Source of the DNA: a virus | Direction: 5' to 3' (one strand) | DNA: 64,000 nt | IMG/VR virus record: IMGVR_UViG_3300036781_000813 | Coordinates: 1 to 64,000 of that record | Part shown: piece by piece, positions 1-6,904 of the stretch | Numbering within the stretch: the stretch's first letter is position 1 | Layout of the letters: every line of letters starts with the position of its first letter | Notes under the pieces: generated by a model | Database searches by the model: none | What the model saw: the letters and a program-made list of their open reading frames with translations, nothing else | What the model was told of the DNA's origin: nothing | Translations under genes and position numbers: made by a program

Positions 1-423
1 ATGCGGCGAACGCGGGAACAGATCGAGAAAGACGCGCAAATTGCGCGTAGGACGGAGTTCCATATCTACGCCCCAGCCGAACGCGCCCGCCGCAAGGCCG
101 CCCGCTTGCTGCAGCGCGAACGCGCCGTCGAGAATGGCGGAGTCTACTTCATCGAGGCGGTCGGACTGAAGAAGGTCAAGATCGGATATGCCATCGACGT
201 GAAGAAGCGTCTGGCCGGGCTCACCACTGGCTGCCCCGTTCCACTGCGGCTTGTGGCCTTCGTCAAAGGGCCACGCGACCTGGAGTTCGATATGCACGTC
301 AGATTTTGGCCTACCCATAGCCATGGCGAGTGGTTCGGGCTGGGCAAGCGTTTGGCGGACTTCATCGAGGCAAATCCGCCTCTACAGAATAAGAATCCGG
401 CACAGCGGGAGACACGGACATGA
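1..423 (+). CDS. GIY-YIG (T5orf172/Mug113-like) nuclease-domain protein
   Basis: A 140-residue protein whose frame is open from base 1, so the true start may lie upstream. A charged, Arg-rich N-terminal helix (about residues 1-45) precedes a GIY-YIG fold of the T5orf172 type at about residues 46-125. The signature GVYFIEA...VKIGYAIDVKKRLAGL is visible, followed by an H and the GEWFGLG segment typical of the family. Such phage proteins are presumed DNA-nicking or DNA-binding enzymes, but their role is not established. A second, shorter relative sits at 51866-52339. The gene overlaps the next one by ATGA, so it is translationally coupled to it. Confidence 0.7.
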   Translation: MRRTREQIEKDAQIARRTEFHIYAPAERARRKAARLLQRERAVENGGVYFIEAVGLKKVKIGYAIDVKKRLAGLTTGCPVPLRLVAFVKGPRDLEFDMHVRFWPTHSHGEWFGLGKRLADFIEANPPLQNKNPAQRETRT

Positions 424-626
424 GCGACAAAGCCCAACCTGACACGATAGCGGAGATGGAACGCATCCTGCCCGTATTGGAGCGCGCGGAGGCCGATCCG
501 GAAACGTGGGACCGCCTGACTGCCGGGACCGGCATAGCCACGCTCAATGGGTTTCGAGCGGCCTTGGACCGCGCGAAGATCGTCCGGCGGCTAGCTGTTA
601 TCGCACGGCGCCGCCAGTCCGCATGA
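420..626 (+). CDS. Hypothetical protein, 68 aa
   Basis: Starts at an ATGA overlap with the GIY-YIG gene. It is predicted helical: an acidic N-terminal half (EMERILPVLERAEADPE) and a basic C-terminal tail (RRLAVIARRRQSA). No known domain is recognised. The bases 627-769 after it hold no convincing gene, only a 14-codon frame at 623-667. Confidence 0.55.
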   Translation: MSDKAQPDTIAEMERILPVLERAEADPETWDRLTAGTGIATLNGFRAALDRAKIVRRLAVIARRRQSA

Positions 627-769
627 AGCCCTCCCTGACCTTGCGCCCGCCCGCCCCGGCACGATAGGAATTAGCCAAGAGCCGCGGCGCGTGGGGTGCC
701 GCTCGTCCAACCTGGTGCAGGAGAGGCACCGTTCGGCAGGTCGACAGCGGCCTGCAGGAGCGTGTTGCC

Positions 770-1330
770 GTGGGACGCATCACCCGTCCGCGCCCGATGC
801 CGAAGCCCAAGTTCGTGCACGAGGTCAGCGTCGGCTATCAGGACGCCGACCAGCCCTGGCTCGCCGAGCTACTGGCGGAGATCGCCGGCAGCACCGGCTT
901 CAAGAAGCGGACGCCATTCTGGGCCTGCACGATCTTCTCGTTCGTCCACAAGGAGCAGGCTGACCGGCTCGAGTATGTGCTTCGCGACATGCGGGAGCTG
1001 CAGGCTCGGCTCGAGGCCAAGCTGCGGCCGTGCCCGGTGCGGGTCCGGTACGAGGAATCCGCCCGGGCCCAGCATGCGGTGATCTGGGGCCTGTCGACGG
1101 GCATCATCCGGGAGGTGGTGCAGGTCTACCGGCGGGAGCGCCGCGACTGCCCGGCGCACGGGTCGGCGAACTGGGCGGCGTCCGACGTCATCCTGGCCGC
1201 GGCGCCATCGACCGACCGCGACCGGGCCCGCGAGATGGTCGACCATATGCTCCGCTGGGTGATCGCGCGACATGGCGCGTGGTTCTGGGCCGGCCTGCAG
1301 GGCGACGACACCCTCAGGACGTACGCCTAG
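770..1330 (+). CDS. Hypothetical phage protein, 186 aa
   Basis: GTG start at 770, chosen because AGGAG lies 9 bases upstream; an ATG at 797 is the alternative. The protein is mixed alpha/beta with W-rich motifs (QPWLAELL, HAVIWGLSTGII, ARHGAWFWAG) and no signal or membrane segment. No family is recognised. It is the last gene before a strong hairpin at 1345-1376. Confidence 0.55.
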   Translation: MGRITRPRPMPKPKFVHEVSVGYQDADQPWLAELLAEIAGSTGFKKRTPFWACTIFSFVHKEQADRLEYVLRDMRELQARLEAKLRPCPVRVRYEESARAQHAVIWGLSTGIIREVVQVYRRERRDCPAHGSANWAASDVILAAAPSTDRDRAREMVDHMLRWVIARHGAWFWAGLQGDDTLRTYA

Positions 1331-1344
1331 CTCACAAAGAAAAT

Positions 1345-1376
1345 GGCCCGCCGCGAGAGGTCACCGACGGCGGGCC
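1345..1376. terminator. Hairpin, possible terminator
   Basis: Perfect 8-bp inverted repeat GGCCCGCC (1345-1352) and GGCGGGCC (1369-1376) with a 16-base loop. On the - strand the stem is followed by ATTTTCTTT. On the + strand no U-rich run follows. It lies directly after the gene ending at 1330, so it may end or attenuate transcription in either direction. Confidence 0.5.
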
Positions 1377-1402
1377 AAGCCTTGCATAGAGGAGAGACGG
1401 CA

Positions 1403-1783
1403 GTGATGCCCTACCAGCCGCCGCTCAAACAAACGCGGCGCGTGGCGTATCGTTGCTCGACCGTACGATTGCGCGTCAAGGCGCCGACCCCGCATCGACG
1501 GCTGCCGGCCGGCGTTCTAGCTTGGCTCGACATGCCCGACCTCCCCACCCCTCGCCCGATGACCGACTTCGATCCGGCCCGGCCGGCACTGGTGCGCGAT
1601 CCGATGAACGAGGCCGTCTGGGAATGGCCGGGCGCCACCCCGGCGCAGTGGGAGCAAGGCGCGAGCTGGCACGAGCTCGGCGGCGCGCGCGTCGTCAACT
1701 GGCACGGCCTGCTGTTCGAGGGCTGGCAGCCGACGGACGACACGACGCCCCGGTGGCCGCTGCCGGACGATTGTCGACCGTGA
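1403..1783 (+). CDS. Hypothetical protein, about 126 aa
   Basis: AGGAG at 1390-1394 fits a GTG start at 1403, with ATG next to it at 1406. The first 40 residues are basic and could be untranslated if an ATG at 1531 is used. The remainder contains short W-containing motifs (AVWEWPGATPAQWEQG, VVNWHGLLFEGW) seen in small phage proteins of unknown role. It overlaps the next gene by the GTGA junction. Confidence 0.45.
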   Translation: MMPYQPPLKQTRRVAYRCSTVRLRVKAPTPHRRLPAGVLAWLDMPDLPTPRPMTDFDPARPALVRDPMNEAVWEWPGATPAQWEQGASWHELGGARVVNWHGLLFEGWQPTDDTTPRWPLPDDCRP

Positions 1784-1998
1784 AGAAGCCTCGTTCCGCG
1801 CCCGTCACATGGCGGCAGAAGGGCGCGATCTGGGAAGGTATCCGCGAAGGCCAGGTGATCGCCCGCGTCGAGCGCGATCCGGTCAATGGCTGGCAAGCCC
1901 ACGTCGGCGGCGAGTATTCGATCTGGGAAAGCATCGAGCGTGCAAAACGCGAGGCTGAGATCGCTGTGTATGTGGCGCTGTTCGGTCGGCGGCCGTGA
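1780..1998 (+). CDS. Hypothetical protein, 72 aa
   Basis: GTG start at 1780 overlaps the stop of the preceding gene. The pattern WRQKGAIWEGIREGQVIARV...GWQAHVGG resembles small phage proteins with one beta-sheet and a C-terminal helix (SIERAKREAEIAVYVALF). The family is not named and the function is unknown. Confidence 0.5.
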   Translation: MKKPRSAPVTWRQKGAIWEGIREGQVIARVERDPVNGWQAHVGGEYSIWESIERAKREAEIAVYVALFGRRP

Positions 1999-2000
1999 AG

Positions 2001-2183
2001 CTAACTCGTCTTGGGTGACTGCGGCTGGTCCGACTTCGCCGGGCGGTTATCCCTTCTGACGCCCGCAAACGGCCGGCGCCGGACGTGCGACATCTGGTGA
2101 CGCAGGACCGGCATCGGCAGGTCGGGCACCTCGGCCTCGCACACCGGGCACTTGTAGGGCTTGGGCTTGTGCACCGGGATCAA
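2001..2183 (-). CDS. Small C2H2-type zinc-finger protein
   Basis: Contains YKCPVCEAEVP...LRHQMSHV, a C-x2-C...H-x3-H arrangement that fits one zinc finger at residues 11-33, followed by a basic tail. The start is a non-ATG codon: TTG at 2183 or GTG at 2174. It faces away from higB, with which it would share the 2184-2275 promoter region. Its reality rests on the intact zinc-ligand pattern only. Confidence 0.4.
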   Translation of the reverse strand: MIPVHKPKPYKCPVCEAEVPDLPMPVLRHQMSHVRRRPFAGVRRDNRPAKSDQPQSPKTS

Positions 2184-2240
2184 CGCGCGGAGGCGGCCTT
2201 TAGGCTGCCGCTTTTCCGGCGAACATTTGTAAGGCCATGG

Positions 2241-2269
2241 TTGACATGCGGTAAGGAATTGCCTTACAT
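2241..2269 (+). promoter_or_regulatory. higBA promoter with palindromic operator
   Basis: A consensus -35 TTGACA (2241-2246) is followed 17 bases later by a weak -10 TTACAT (2264-2269). Between and over the -10 lies the palindrome GTAAGGAATTGCCTTAC (2251-2267). An operator inside the promoter just ahead of higB fits the autoregulation usual for HigBA-type modules. Confidence 0.65.
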
Positions 2270-2275
2270 TCCTTC

Positions 2276-2554
2276 ATGATCGCGTCGTTCAAACACAGGG
2301 CTCTGCAGCGCTTCTTCGAAACCGGGAAGCCCAAGGGCCTCAGCGTTCAGGATTATGGCCGGGTCGAGCGCATGTTGGCGACCCTCGATGATGCTGAACG
2401 GTTAGAAGACATGAACGTTCCCGGCTATCACTTTCACCGCCTGACGGGCGATCAGAAAGGGCGCTATTCGATCCGGGTGACGGGCAACTGGCGCATCACA
2501 TTCGGTTGGGACGGAGAGAACGTCACCGACGTAGACATGGAGGACTATCACTGA
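2276..2554 (+). CDS. higB: HigB-type toxin (RelE/ParE superfamily)
   Basis: A 92-residue protein of usual HigB length. Recognisable segments are the N-terminal IASFKHRALQRFFETG, the middle YHFHRLTGDQKGRYSIRV and the terminal WRITF...DVDMEDYH, all typical of HigB mRNA interferases that cleave translated mRNA on the ribosome. The toxin precedes the antitoxin, the usual HigBA order, and the two overlap by ATGA. In a phage such a module may stabilise the prophage or act in defence; that part is inference. Confidence 0.88.
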   Translation: MIASFKHRALQRFFETGKPKGLSVQDYGRVERMLATLDDAERLEDMNVPGYHFHRLTGDQKGRYSIRVTGNWRITFGWDGENVTDVDMEDYH

Positions 2555-2862
2555 TGGCTACGACCAAGACGATCAAGCGCGGCCTGCGCGCCGTGCACCC
2601 CGGCGAGATCCTTCGCGAGGACGTAATCCCCGCGCTCGGCAAGTCCAAGACCGAGATCGCCGCCCTGCTCGGCATCTCTCGGCAGACGCTCTACGATATT
2701 CTTGAGGGGAATCAGCCGGTCACCGCCGCCATGGCCGTCCGCATCGGCAAGCTGTGCGGCAATGGGCCTAATCTGTGGCTCAACCTTCAGAAGCGCTTCG
2801 ATTTGGAGCGCGCGGAGAAAGAGGTCGACGTGTCTAAGATCCCAACCCTGGAAGCGGCGTAG
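2554..2862 (+). CDS. higA: HigA-type antitoxin (XRE-family HTH)
   Basis: 102 residues. It starts with RGLRAVHPGEILREDVIPALG, the usual HigA N-terminus, followed by the helix-turn-helix KTEIAALLGISRQTLYDIL at about residues 30-50. The C-terminal half (MAVRIGKLCGNGPNLWLNLQ) is also family-typical. It should bind HigB and the palindrome at 2251-2267. The start ATG overlaps the toxin stop codon, which also ensures coupled synthesis. Confidence 0.9.
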   Translation: MATTKTIKRGLRAVHPGEILREDVIPALGKSKTEIAALLGISRQTLYDILEGNQPVTAAMAVRIGKLCGNGPNLWLNLQKRFDLERAEKEVDVSKIPTLEAA

Positions 2863-2896
2863 TTCGCGCCGCCGAGGGCAAGGAGGCCCGCAACGC

Positions 2897-3115
2897 ATGG
2901 CGATATACGCTTTCTTCTCCGACGAACGACAGGCCAACGTCATGCCCGTGCTGGCGATGGCAGAGGTAATCTCGGGCTCGTGCAAGGGCGCGCGACTCTA
3001 CCGAGCGCATGAGCATCTTTGGCAACTGTACATGCCGGACGGCGAGACAATCGACCTTGCTTATCCCGGGAGCGACATGCTCGTTCGCTGCCTCGACGTG
3101 AGAGCGGCCCAATGA
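2897..3115 (+). CDS. Hypothetical protein, 72 aa
   Basis: ATG at 2897 has AGGAGG at 2881-2886. It is a small alpha/beta protein (AIYAFFSDERQANVMPVLAMAEVI) without a recognised family. It ends in an ATGA overlap with the next gene, making it the first gene of a four-gene coupled run to 3898. Confidence 0.5.
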   Translation: MAIYAFFSDERQANVMPVLAMAEVISGSCKGARLYRAHEHLWQLYMPDGETIDLAYPGSDMLVRCLDVRAAQ

Positions 3116-3282
3116 CCGCCGCTGCCTTCCGCAAGGGCGATCCGGTGCTCATGTCCTACGGGTCCGCTCGCATCATGTCGGCCCCGGCCAAATTCGCCGT
3201 GAGCGGCCGCGTGGTCGACCGCCGCCACTACCGGCGCGGCTGGCACGAGGTAGCGTTGCGTTGGGAGGTCGACGCGCAATGA
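3112..3282 (+). CDS. Hypothetical protein, 56 aa
   Basis: Coupled to both neighbours by ATGA overlaps. It is basic and beta-rich, with the pattern FRKGDPVLMSYGSA...FAVSGRVVDRRHYRRGWHEVALRW, which looks like a small SH3-like barrel. The function is unknown. Confidence 0.5.
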   Translation: MTAAAFRKGDPVLMSYGSARIMSAPAKFAVSGRVVDRRHYRRGWHEVALRWEVDAQ

Positions 3283-3677
3283 CAGGTGATCGTGATCGCG
3301 CACGCTTCGGCGCTCACATCGTTGACGATACAGCCCACCACCAGCGAGACAGGGAACGCATGAGGCCGATCAATAGGATCGAGATCAACGCGAAGGCAGC
3401 CATGGCCAAGCACGGCTTGCGCCCCTTTGATGAGCCTATGGGCGATAGCCACCACACGGATGCGCCGTTCACGTCGGAGGATCGCGAGATCGCAGAATTG
3501 GCATTCTGGCTGGGGGGCCTCTTCATCGACAAGCAGGATGAATGCGATCCGTCGACCGCTCTTTACAAGAACACCTACTGGTACAAAGAGATGACGTCGC
3601 TGGACGTATGGGCTCGCGTGGCTCGCGCTCTCCGCATCCATGGTTTGAAGATCGTGAACACACAAGGGGATCGGTGA
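3279..3677 (+). CDS. Hypothetical protein, 132 aa
   Basis: Starts at the ATGA overlap at 3279. It is polar, with a central segment FTSEDREIAELAFWLGGLFIDK and a C-terminal WARVARALRIHGLKIV. No family is recognised. An internal ATG at 3360 would give a shorter product. Confidence 0.45.
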   Translation: MTGDRDRARFGAHIVDDTAHHQRDRERMRPINRIEINAKAAMAKHGLRPFDEPMGDSHHTDAPFTSEDREIAELAFWLGGLFIDKQDECDPSTALYKNTYWYKEMTSLDVWARVARALRIHGLKIVNTQGDR

Positions 3678-3898
3678 CCCCCGCCGACCTCTTCGACCGC
3701 ACCGGCCGCGCGCTCTATGGCGACCAGTACGTGGCACCGATGGCGGTGCTGCTCGATCTCGACAAGGGCGTCGTGCTCAAGATGCGCAACGGGAAGAGCG
3801 ACATTCACCCGCCGACGTGGGTGAAGATCAGGGACGAAGCGGCGCGCCGGGAAAAGACGCTCGGGCTGCTCAAGGAAGCGCTTGAGACGATAATCTGA
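3674..3898 (+). CDS. Small HTH-like protein, 74 aa
   Basis: GTG start at 3674 overlaps the upstream stop. The N-terminus TPADLFDRTGRALYGDQYVAPMA followed by RNGKSDIHPPTW resembles the single-HTH phage proteins whose pattern is LYG..w...lA..LGV..rTv.rW..G...pP. The recognition helix here is degenerate (VVLKMRNGKSDI), so DNA binding is only suggested. Confidence 0.5.
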   Translation: MTPADLFDRTGRALYGDQYVAPMAVLLDLDKGVVLKMRNGKSDIHPPTWVKIRDEAARREKTLGLLKEALETII

Positions 3899-3969
3899 GG
3901 TGCGGGCCGAAACGCGGCGGGCAATCATCACGTCGCCAAGGCGGTGAGACGCGCAATCGGCGGGGAGCA

Positions 3970-4206
3970 ATGAGAAGAACGATTCAGAGAACGTTGCTGT
4001 CGGCGATATTCCTCGGCGGATGCCTGCTCGTCGGCGGCAAGCTGCGAGGTCCGGATTTCGATTTCGAGGACGGCTTTCAGGCGACCCTCTTGGGCGCCTT
4101 CGTGCTGGTCCTGATCTGGGGCATCGTCGAGTTGGTCAATATCGTTCGATGGCGGCTGAATGGTGGCGAGTTTCAGCAAAGAAGGCGCAGGCGGCGCCGG
4201 ATCTGA
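3970..4206 (+). CDS. Small two-helix membrane protein
   Basis: ATG at 3970 has GGGGAG 3 bases upstream. Two hydrophobic stretches are visible: residues 9-23 (LLSAIFLGGCLLVGG) and 40-57 (LLGAFVLVLIWGIVELVN). They are followed by a strongly basic tail (RRRRRRR) expected to stay in the cytoplasm. The role is unknown. It is the last + strand gene before the convergent methyltransferase. Confidence 0.5.
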   Translation: MRRTIQRTLLSAIFLGGCLLVGGKLRGPDFDFEDGFQATLLGAFVLVLIWGIVELVNIVRWRLNGGEFQQRRRRRRRI

Positions 4207-4243
4207 AACGCAAAATCCGCCCGGTGGTGAGCCGAGCGGGTCG

Positions 4244-4963
4244 CTACTGAACCCGAATCCAGCAGGCCAATCGCTCGGCCCATCGCCATGGCTGCAACTG
4301 GTAGAGATGTGCCGGCAGGCTCTTGGCGAACGGCGCAAGCGGGTTCGGTATCCCTTTCACGCTGGAGTTGGCCAGCGCGTCCCATTTTCCGCCGAACTTC
4401 TCGACGTGAACGGCCCCGAAGGGTGACGCGATTCCCCGCACGTCGCCGCGAGTGAAGAAACGCAGGTCGAAGATGGGATCTGTCTTGGCTTGCCGCTTGA
4501 ACTCCGCGACGAGCCGCTCGTTCTCGCCGTTGTGGACGAGGGCCACGATCCATTTGCGCGCGACCCGCACCTGCTCTTTCAGCATCCGGACAATATCGTC
4601 GTCGTCCCTGAAATTGACGAACAGCCCGTTGTGAAACACGACGTCGAAGCTCTTATCGGGGAACGGCAGCGCGAAGGCGTCGGCCACCCGGAACATCCTG
4701 GCACGGTCGGGGAATCGACGCCCAAGCTCCTCGATGCACTTCGGAGAGAAGTCGGAGGCGACGACGCCTCGGTATCCCACGCGAGAAAGATAGATGGAAT
4801 CTCGCGCGCTTCCCGCCCCTACTTCGAGGATGCCGTCCGTGCGTCGTGGCAAGCGGGCGGCCATGTATTGGCCGGTCCTCGGCCGGGCGGAAAGGTAATC
4901 GGCGAGCTTGTGGGACCATGCGTCGTCCCAGAAGGCCGAGGTGGTCAGTGCGGCGGTCATCAT
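4244..4963 (-). CDS. Class I SAM-dependent methyltransferase
   Basis: About 240 residues. Motif I is clear (DGILEVGAGSARDSIYLS, residues 45-62), followed by the acidic loop VVASDFSPKCIEEL and the motif IV-like FDVVFHNGLFVNF. This matches Methyltransf_11/25-type small-molecule or nucleoside methylases. The substrate cannot be read from sequence. It lies beyond the late-operon terminator at 5055-5088, so it probably has its own promoter or is a moron-type insertion. It converges with the + strand genes to its left. Confidence 0.75.
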   Translation of the reverse strand: MMTAALTTSAFWDDAWSHKLADYLSARPRTGQYMAARLPRRTDGILEVGAGSARDSIYLSRVGYRGVVASDFSPKCIEELGRRFPDRARMFRVADAFALPFPDKSFDVVFHNGLFVNFRDDDDIVRMLKEQVRVARKWIVALVHNGENERLVAEFKRQAKTDPIFDLRFFTRGDVRGIASPFGAVHVEKFGGKWDALANSSVKGIPNPLAPFAKSLPAHLYQLQPWRWAERLACWIRVQ

Positions 4964-5054
4964 CGGCAAGCTAACGGATCAGGACCGCTGTCGCCGGGGA
5001 ATCTCCGCAAGATGTTTCCGGCTTTCGATCCACCTATGGCGCGGGCCCTGAAAC

Positions 5055-5088
5055 AAAAAAGGCCGCCACCCGGTTGAGGATGGCAGCC
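5055..5088 (-). terminator. Rho-independent terminator of the late operon
   Basis: On the - strand GGCTGCCA (5088-5081) pairs with TGGCGGCC (5068-5061), with one G-T pair and a 12-base loop. It is followed directly by TTTTTT (5060-5055). It lies after the last lysis-region gene and before the methyltransferase. Confidence 0.8.
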
Positions 5089-5176
5089 AAGTCGTTTGGG
5101 GAGGAAACGCCCATACGGGCATACAGCGGGGCGATACGCTGCCCTGCTACGGCGACCGGGTGGCCGCCGATTTCGG

Positions 5177-5566
5177 CTATCCGCCCGCGCCGCCCACCAG
5201 CGCGCAATAGAAGTAGCCTTGCCGCTCGCAGATGTGGCCGGTGAGCGGGACCTTGTTCATCGTGTCGGGCAACACGGCGTAGGCTGGCACGGCAATCGTC
5301 TTGCCGGCGATGCGCGTCCAGACGTTGCCCCGGTCATCGCGCCACACGGCGCCCGGCCGACAATCGCCCTCGGTGCCATCCTCCGAGCCGTTGCAACACG
5401 AATAGCCGGAGTTCGTTTTCAGGTCCCGGTACCAATCGTGGTTCTCGGCATGGCCGTGATTGCGTATCCCGTCCTGTGCCCGCACCGGTCCGGTGCACTT
5501 CACGGCCACTGCCAGGATCATCGATCCGAGCGCGATAGCGGCGATGACGCGGTCGGAGGACATCAT
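5177..5566 (-). CDS. Secreted Cys-rich protein of the lysis region
   Basis: About 129 residues with a signal-like hydrophobic N-terminus (VIAAIALGSMILAVAV) ending near AQDG. The mature part has the pattern GHAENHDWYRDL...YSCCNGSE...DCRPG...HICERQGYFYCAL, with several cysteines likely to form disulfides in the periplasm. This pattern recurs in alphaproteobacterial genomes as hypothetical proteins. Its place as last gene of the late operon suggests a lysis or envelope role. Confidence 0.6.
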   Translation of the reverse strand: MMSSDRVIAAIALGSMILAVAVKCTGPVRAQDGIRNHGHAENHDWYRDLKTNSGYSCCNGSEDGTEGDCRPGAVWRDDRGNVWTRIAGKTIAVPAYAVLPDTMNKVPLTGHICERQGYFYCALVGGAGG

Positions 5567-5778
5567 GTCGGCGGCTTCCAACCGCAAAGACGTTCGCCGG
5601 TCTCGTCATGGTTCACGATGGCGAGCCACGTCGCGCCCGCGAGCTTGTCGGCCGGGTCCATGTAGATCGGCTGGGCGATCTGACAGAAGGTGTCAGCCAC
5701 CGCCGGCTGGGCGCGTCCATTTTCGGCGCAGCTGGTCACGCTGATCATCGCCAGCAGCAGCAATATCTGCCTGAACAT
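5563..5778 (-). CDS. Putative o-spanin-like lipoprotein
   Basis: 71 residues. A short hydrophobic leader ends in a lipobox (ISVTSC), predicting cleavage and lipidation at Cys 17. The motif FCQIAQPIYMD...NHDETGERLCGW is common in small lipoproteins next to phage endolysins. Its start lies inside the coiled-coil gene at 5693-5950 in another frame, the overlapping layout usual for Rz/Rz1 pairs. Against this, it is not proline-rich like classical Rz1. Confidence 0.6.
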   Translation of the reverse strand: MFRQILLLLAMISVTSCAENGRAQPAVADTFCQIAQPIYMDPADKLAGATWLAIVNHDETGERLCGWKPPT

Positions 5779-5950
5779 CCTTGGCCTCCTTCACCTTGTC
5801 GTCTGCGGCCTGCAGGTCGGCCTTCGCCTGTTCAGTTCGGCCGGCTTTGTTGGCGTCACGGATCGCGAACCGCTGCAGGAACCAGTTCACGGCAGCACCG
5901 GCTATTCCGCCGATGCCGCTACCGATGGCGCTCCCGACGATGCCGGACAT
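5693..5950 (-). CDS. Putative i-spanin-like membrane/coiled-coil protein
   Basis: 85 residues. A glycine-rich hydrophobic N-terminus (IVGSAIGSGIGGIAGAAVNW) is followed by a charged heptad region (EQAKADLQAADDKVKEAKDV) and a short tail. A single membrane anchor plus periplasmic coiled coil is the architecture of i-spanins. Its 3' end overlaps the lipoprotein gene 5563-5778 by 86 bases. ATG 5950 was chosen because the same frame upstream is only a shadow of other genes. Confidence 0.6.
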   Translation of the reverse strand: MSGIVGSAIGSGIGGIAGAAVNWFLQRFAIRDANKAGRTEQAKADLQAADDKVKEAKDVQADIAAAGDDQRDQLRRKWTRPAGGG

Positions 5951-6177
5951 CAGGCTGCCGGGGCTGGCGCGGCGGGATCCTTGTTGAGCTGCGCCGTCAG
6001 CGCGTCGAGCTCGGCATTGACGGCCGTCCACTGATCGACGGTCGGGTCGGTCGCGCCCGACTGCACGGCGGCGGTGACGCGGGCGATGAGCCCTTCGATC
6101 TGCACGCCCGCGGCGATCAGGCTGGGCAGCAGGGCGATGACCTGCGCCAAGATAGCGATGATGGCGGTGGCTTCCAT
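5950..6177 (-). CDS. Small membrane-associated lysis-region protein
   Basis: 75 residues, beginning with a hydrophobic helix (IIAILAQVIALLPSLIAAGV), then an amphipathic helix and an Ala/Pro tail. Its stop overlaps the next start. It could be a holin-type or accessory lysis protein; no family is recognised. Confidence 0.5.
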   Translation of the reverse strand: MEATAIIAILAQVIALLPSLIAAGVQIEGLIARVTAAVQSGATDPTVDQWTAVNAELDALTAQLNKDPAAPAPAA

Positions 6178-6179
6178 GA

Positions 6180-6572
6180 TCAGGCTCCCTTCCTGGGTGC
6201 ATAGATGGCGAGGATGGCTTGGAGCGCCGAGACGGCATTGGTGGCACCCAACACGACGGCTGCCTTTGTGTCGGCCGTGACGGTCGGGTCGCGCACCGTC
6301 TTCTCCGCGGCGTCGAGCGTGGTTCGCGCGGCGTCATTGGCCTTGCGGATGGCTCCCACGGCGGATTGGTCGGAACAGACCGGCGGAGAGGTTGGCGCGC
6401 CACAGCGCGGCAGGTTGTTGTAGGTGACGGCGCCGATCAGCGCCGCCTCGTAGGCATTCTTCGCCGCATAGACGGACGATGCCGACGATGGTCCCTGCTG
6501 ACCGCACGCGGCAAGCAGGACAACGACAAGCACCAGCGGCGATGCAAGGAGGGAGCGTCGGAAGATGTTCAT
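6180..6572 (-). CDS. Phage lipoprotein, about 130 aa
   Basis: ATG at 6572 opens a leader LASPLVLVVVLLAAC with a clear lipobox (LLAAC). The mature protein is helical and Ala-rich (YAAKNAYEAALIGAV, DAARTTLDAAEKTV). It lies in the lysis cassette between the holin-like gene and the spanin-like pair. The function is unknown. Confidence 0.6.
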   Translation of the reverse strand: MNIFRRSLLASPLVLVVVLLAACGQQGPSSASSVYAAKNAYEAALIGAVTYNNLPRCGAPTSPPVCSDQSAVGAIRKANDAARTTLDAAEKTVRDPTVTADTKAAVVLGATNAVSALQAILAIYAPRKGA

Positions 6573-6574
6573 GG

Positions 6575-6883
6575 TCAGGAAGCCTTCTGGACGGTTGGAA
6601 GATTGGAGTTGGTCGCGGCCCGCGCGGCACCGCCCGTGGCATTCGGGGAGATGGCGATCGCATCCACGCCCGGAACGGACGCAGCGGCAGCGATGGTGTT
6701 GTGATCGGTATGGGTCACGAGGCCCCACACGAGGCTGATCAGTGGCGGCAGGACGATCAGCGCCGTTGTCAGGACGTCGTTGATGGTCCCGGCTTCCATG
6801 CCGGCATTGGCGAGCAGGCCCGCGACGGGGCCGCCAGCGGCAAGCAACACACGCAACAGGGAATTGATCTGGTCTTGGTTCAT
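6575..6883 (-). CDS. Holin-like membrane protein
   Basis: ATG at 6883 is preceded by GAGAGGACC, a good ribosome binding site. About 102 residues with two hydrophobic segments: LLRVLLAAGGPVAGLLANAG (residues 9-28) and LTTALIVLPPLISLVWGLV (about 38-56). A polar Ala-rich tail follows. Size, topology and position directly after the endolysin gene support a holin role. Confidence 0.6.
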   Translation of the reverse strand: MNQDQINSLLRVLLAAGGPVAGLLANAGMEAGTINDVLTTALIVLPPLISLVWGLVTHTDHNTIAAAASVPGVDAIAISPNATGGAARAATNSNLPTVQKAS

Positions 6884-6904
6884 GGTTGGTCCTCTCAAAA
6901 TGGG

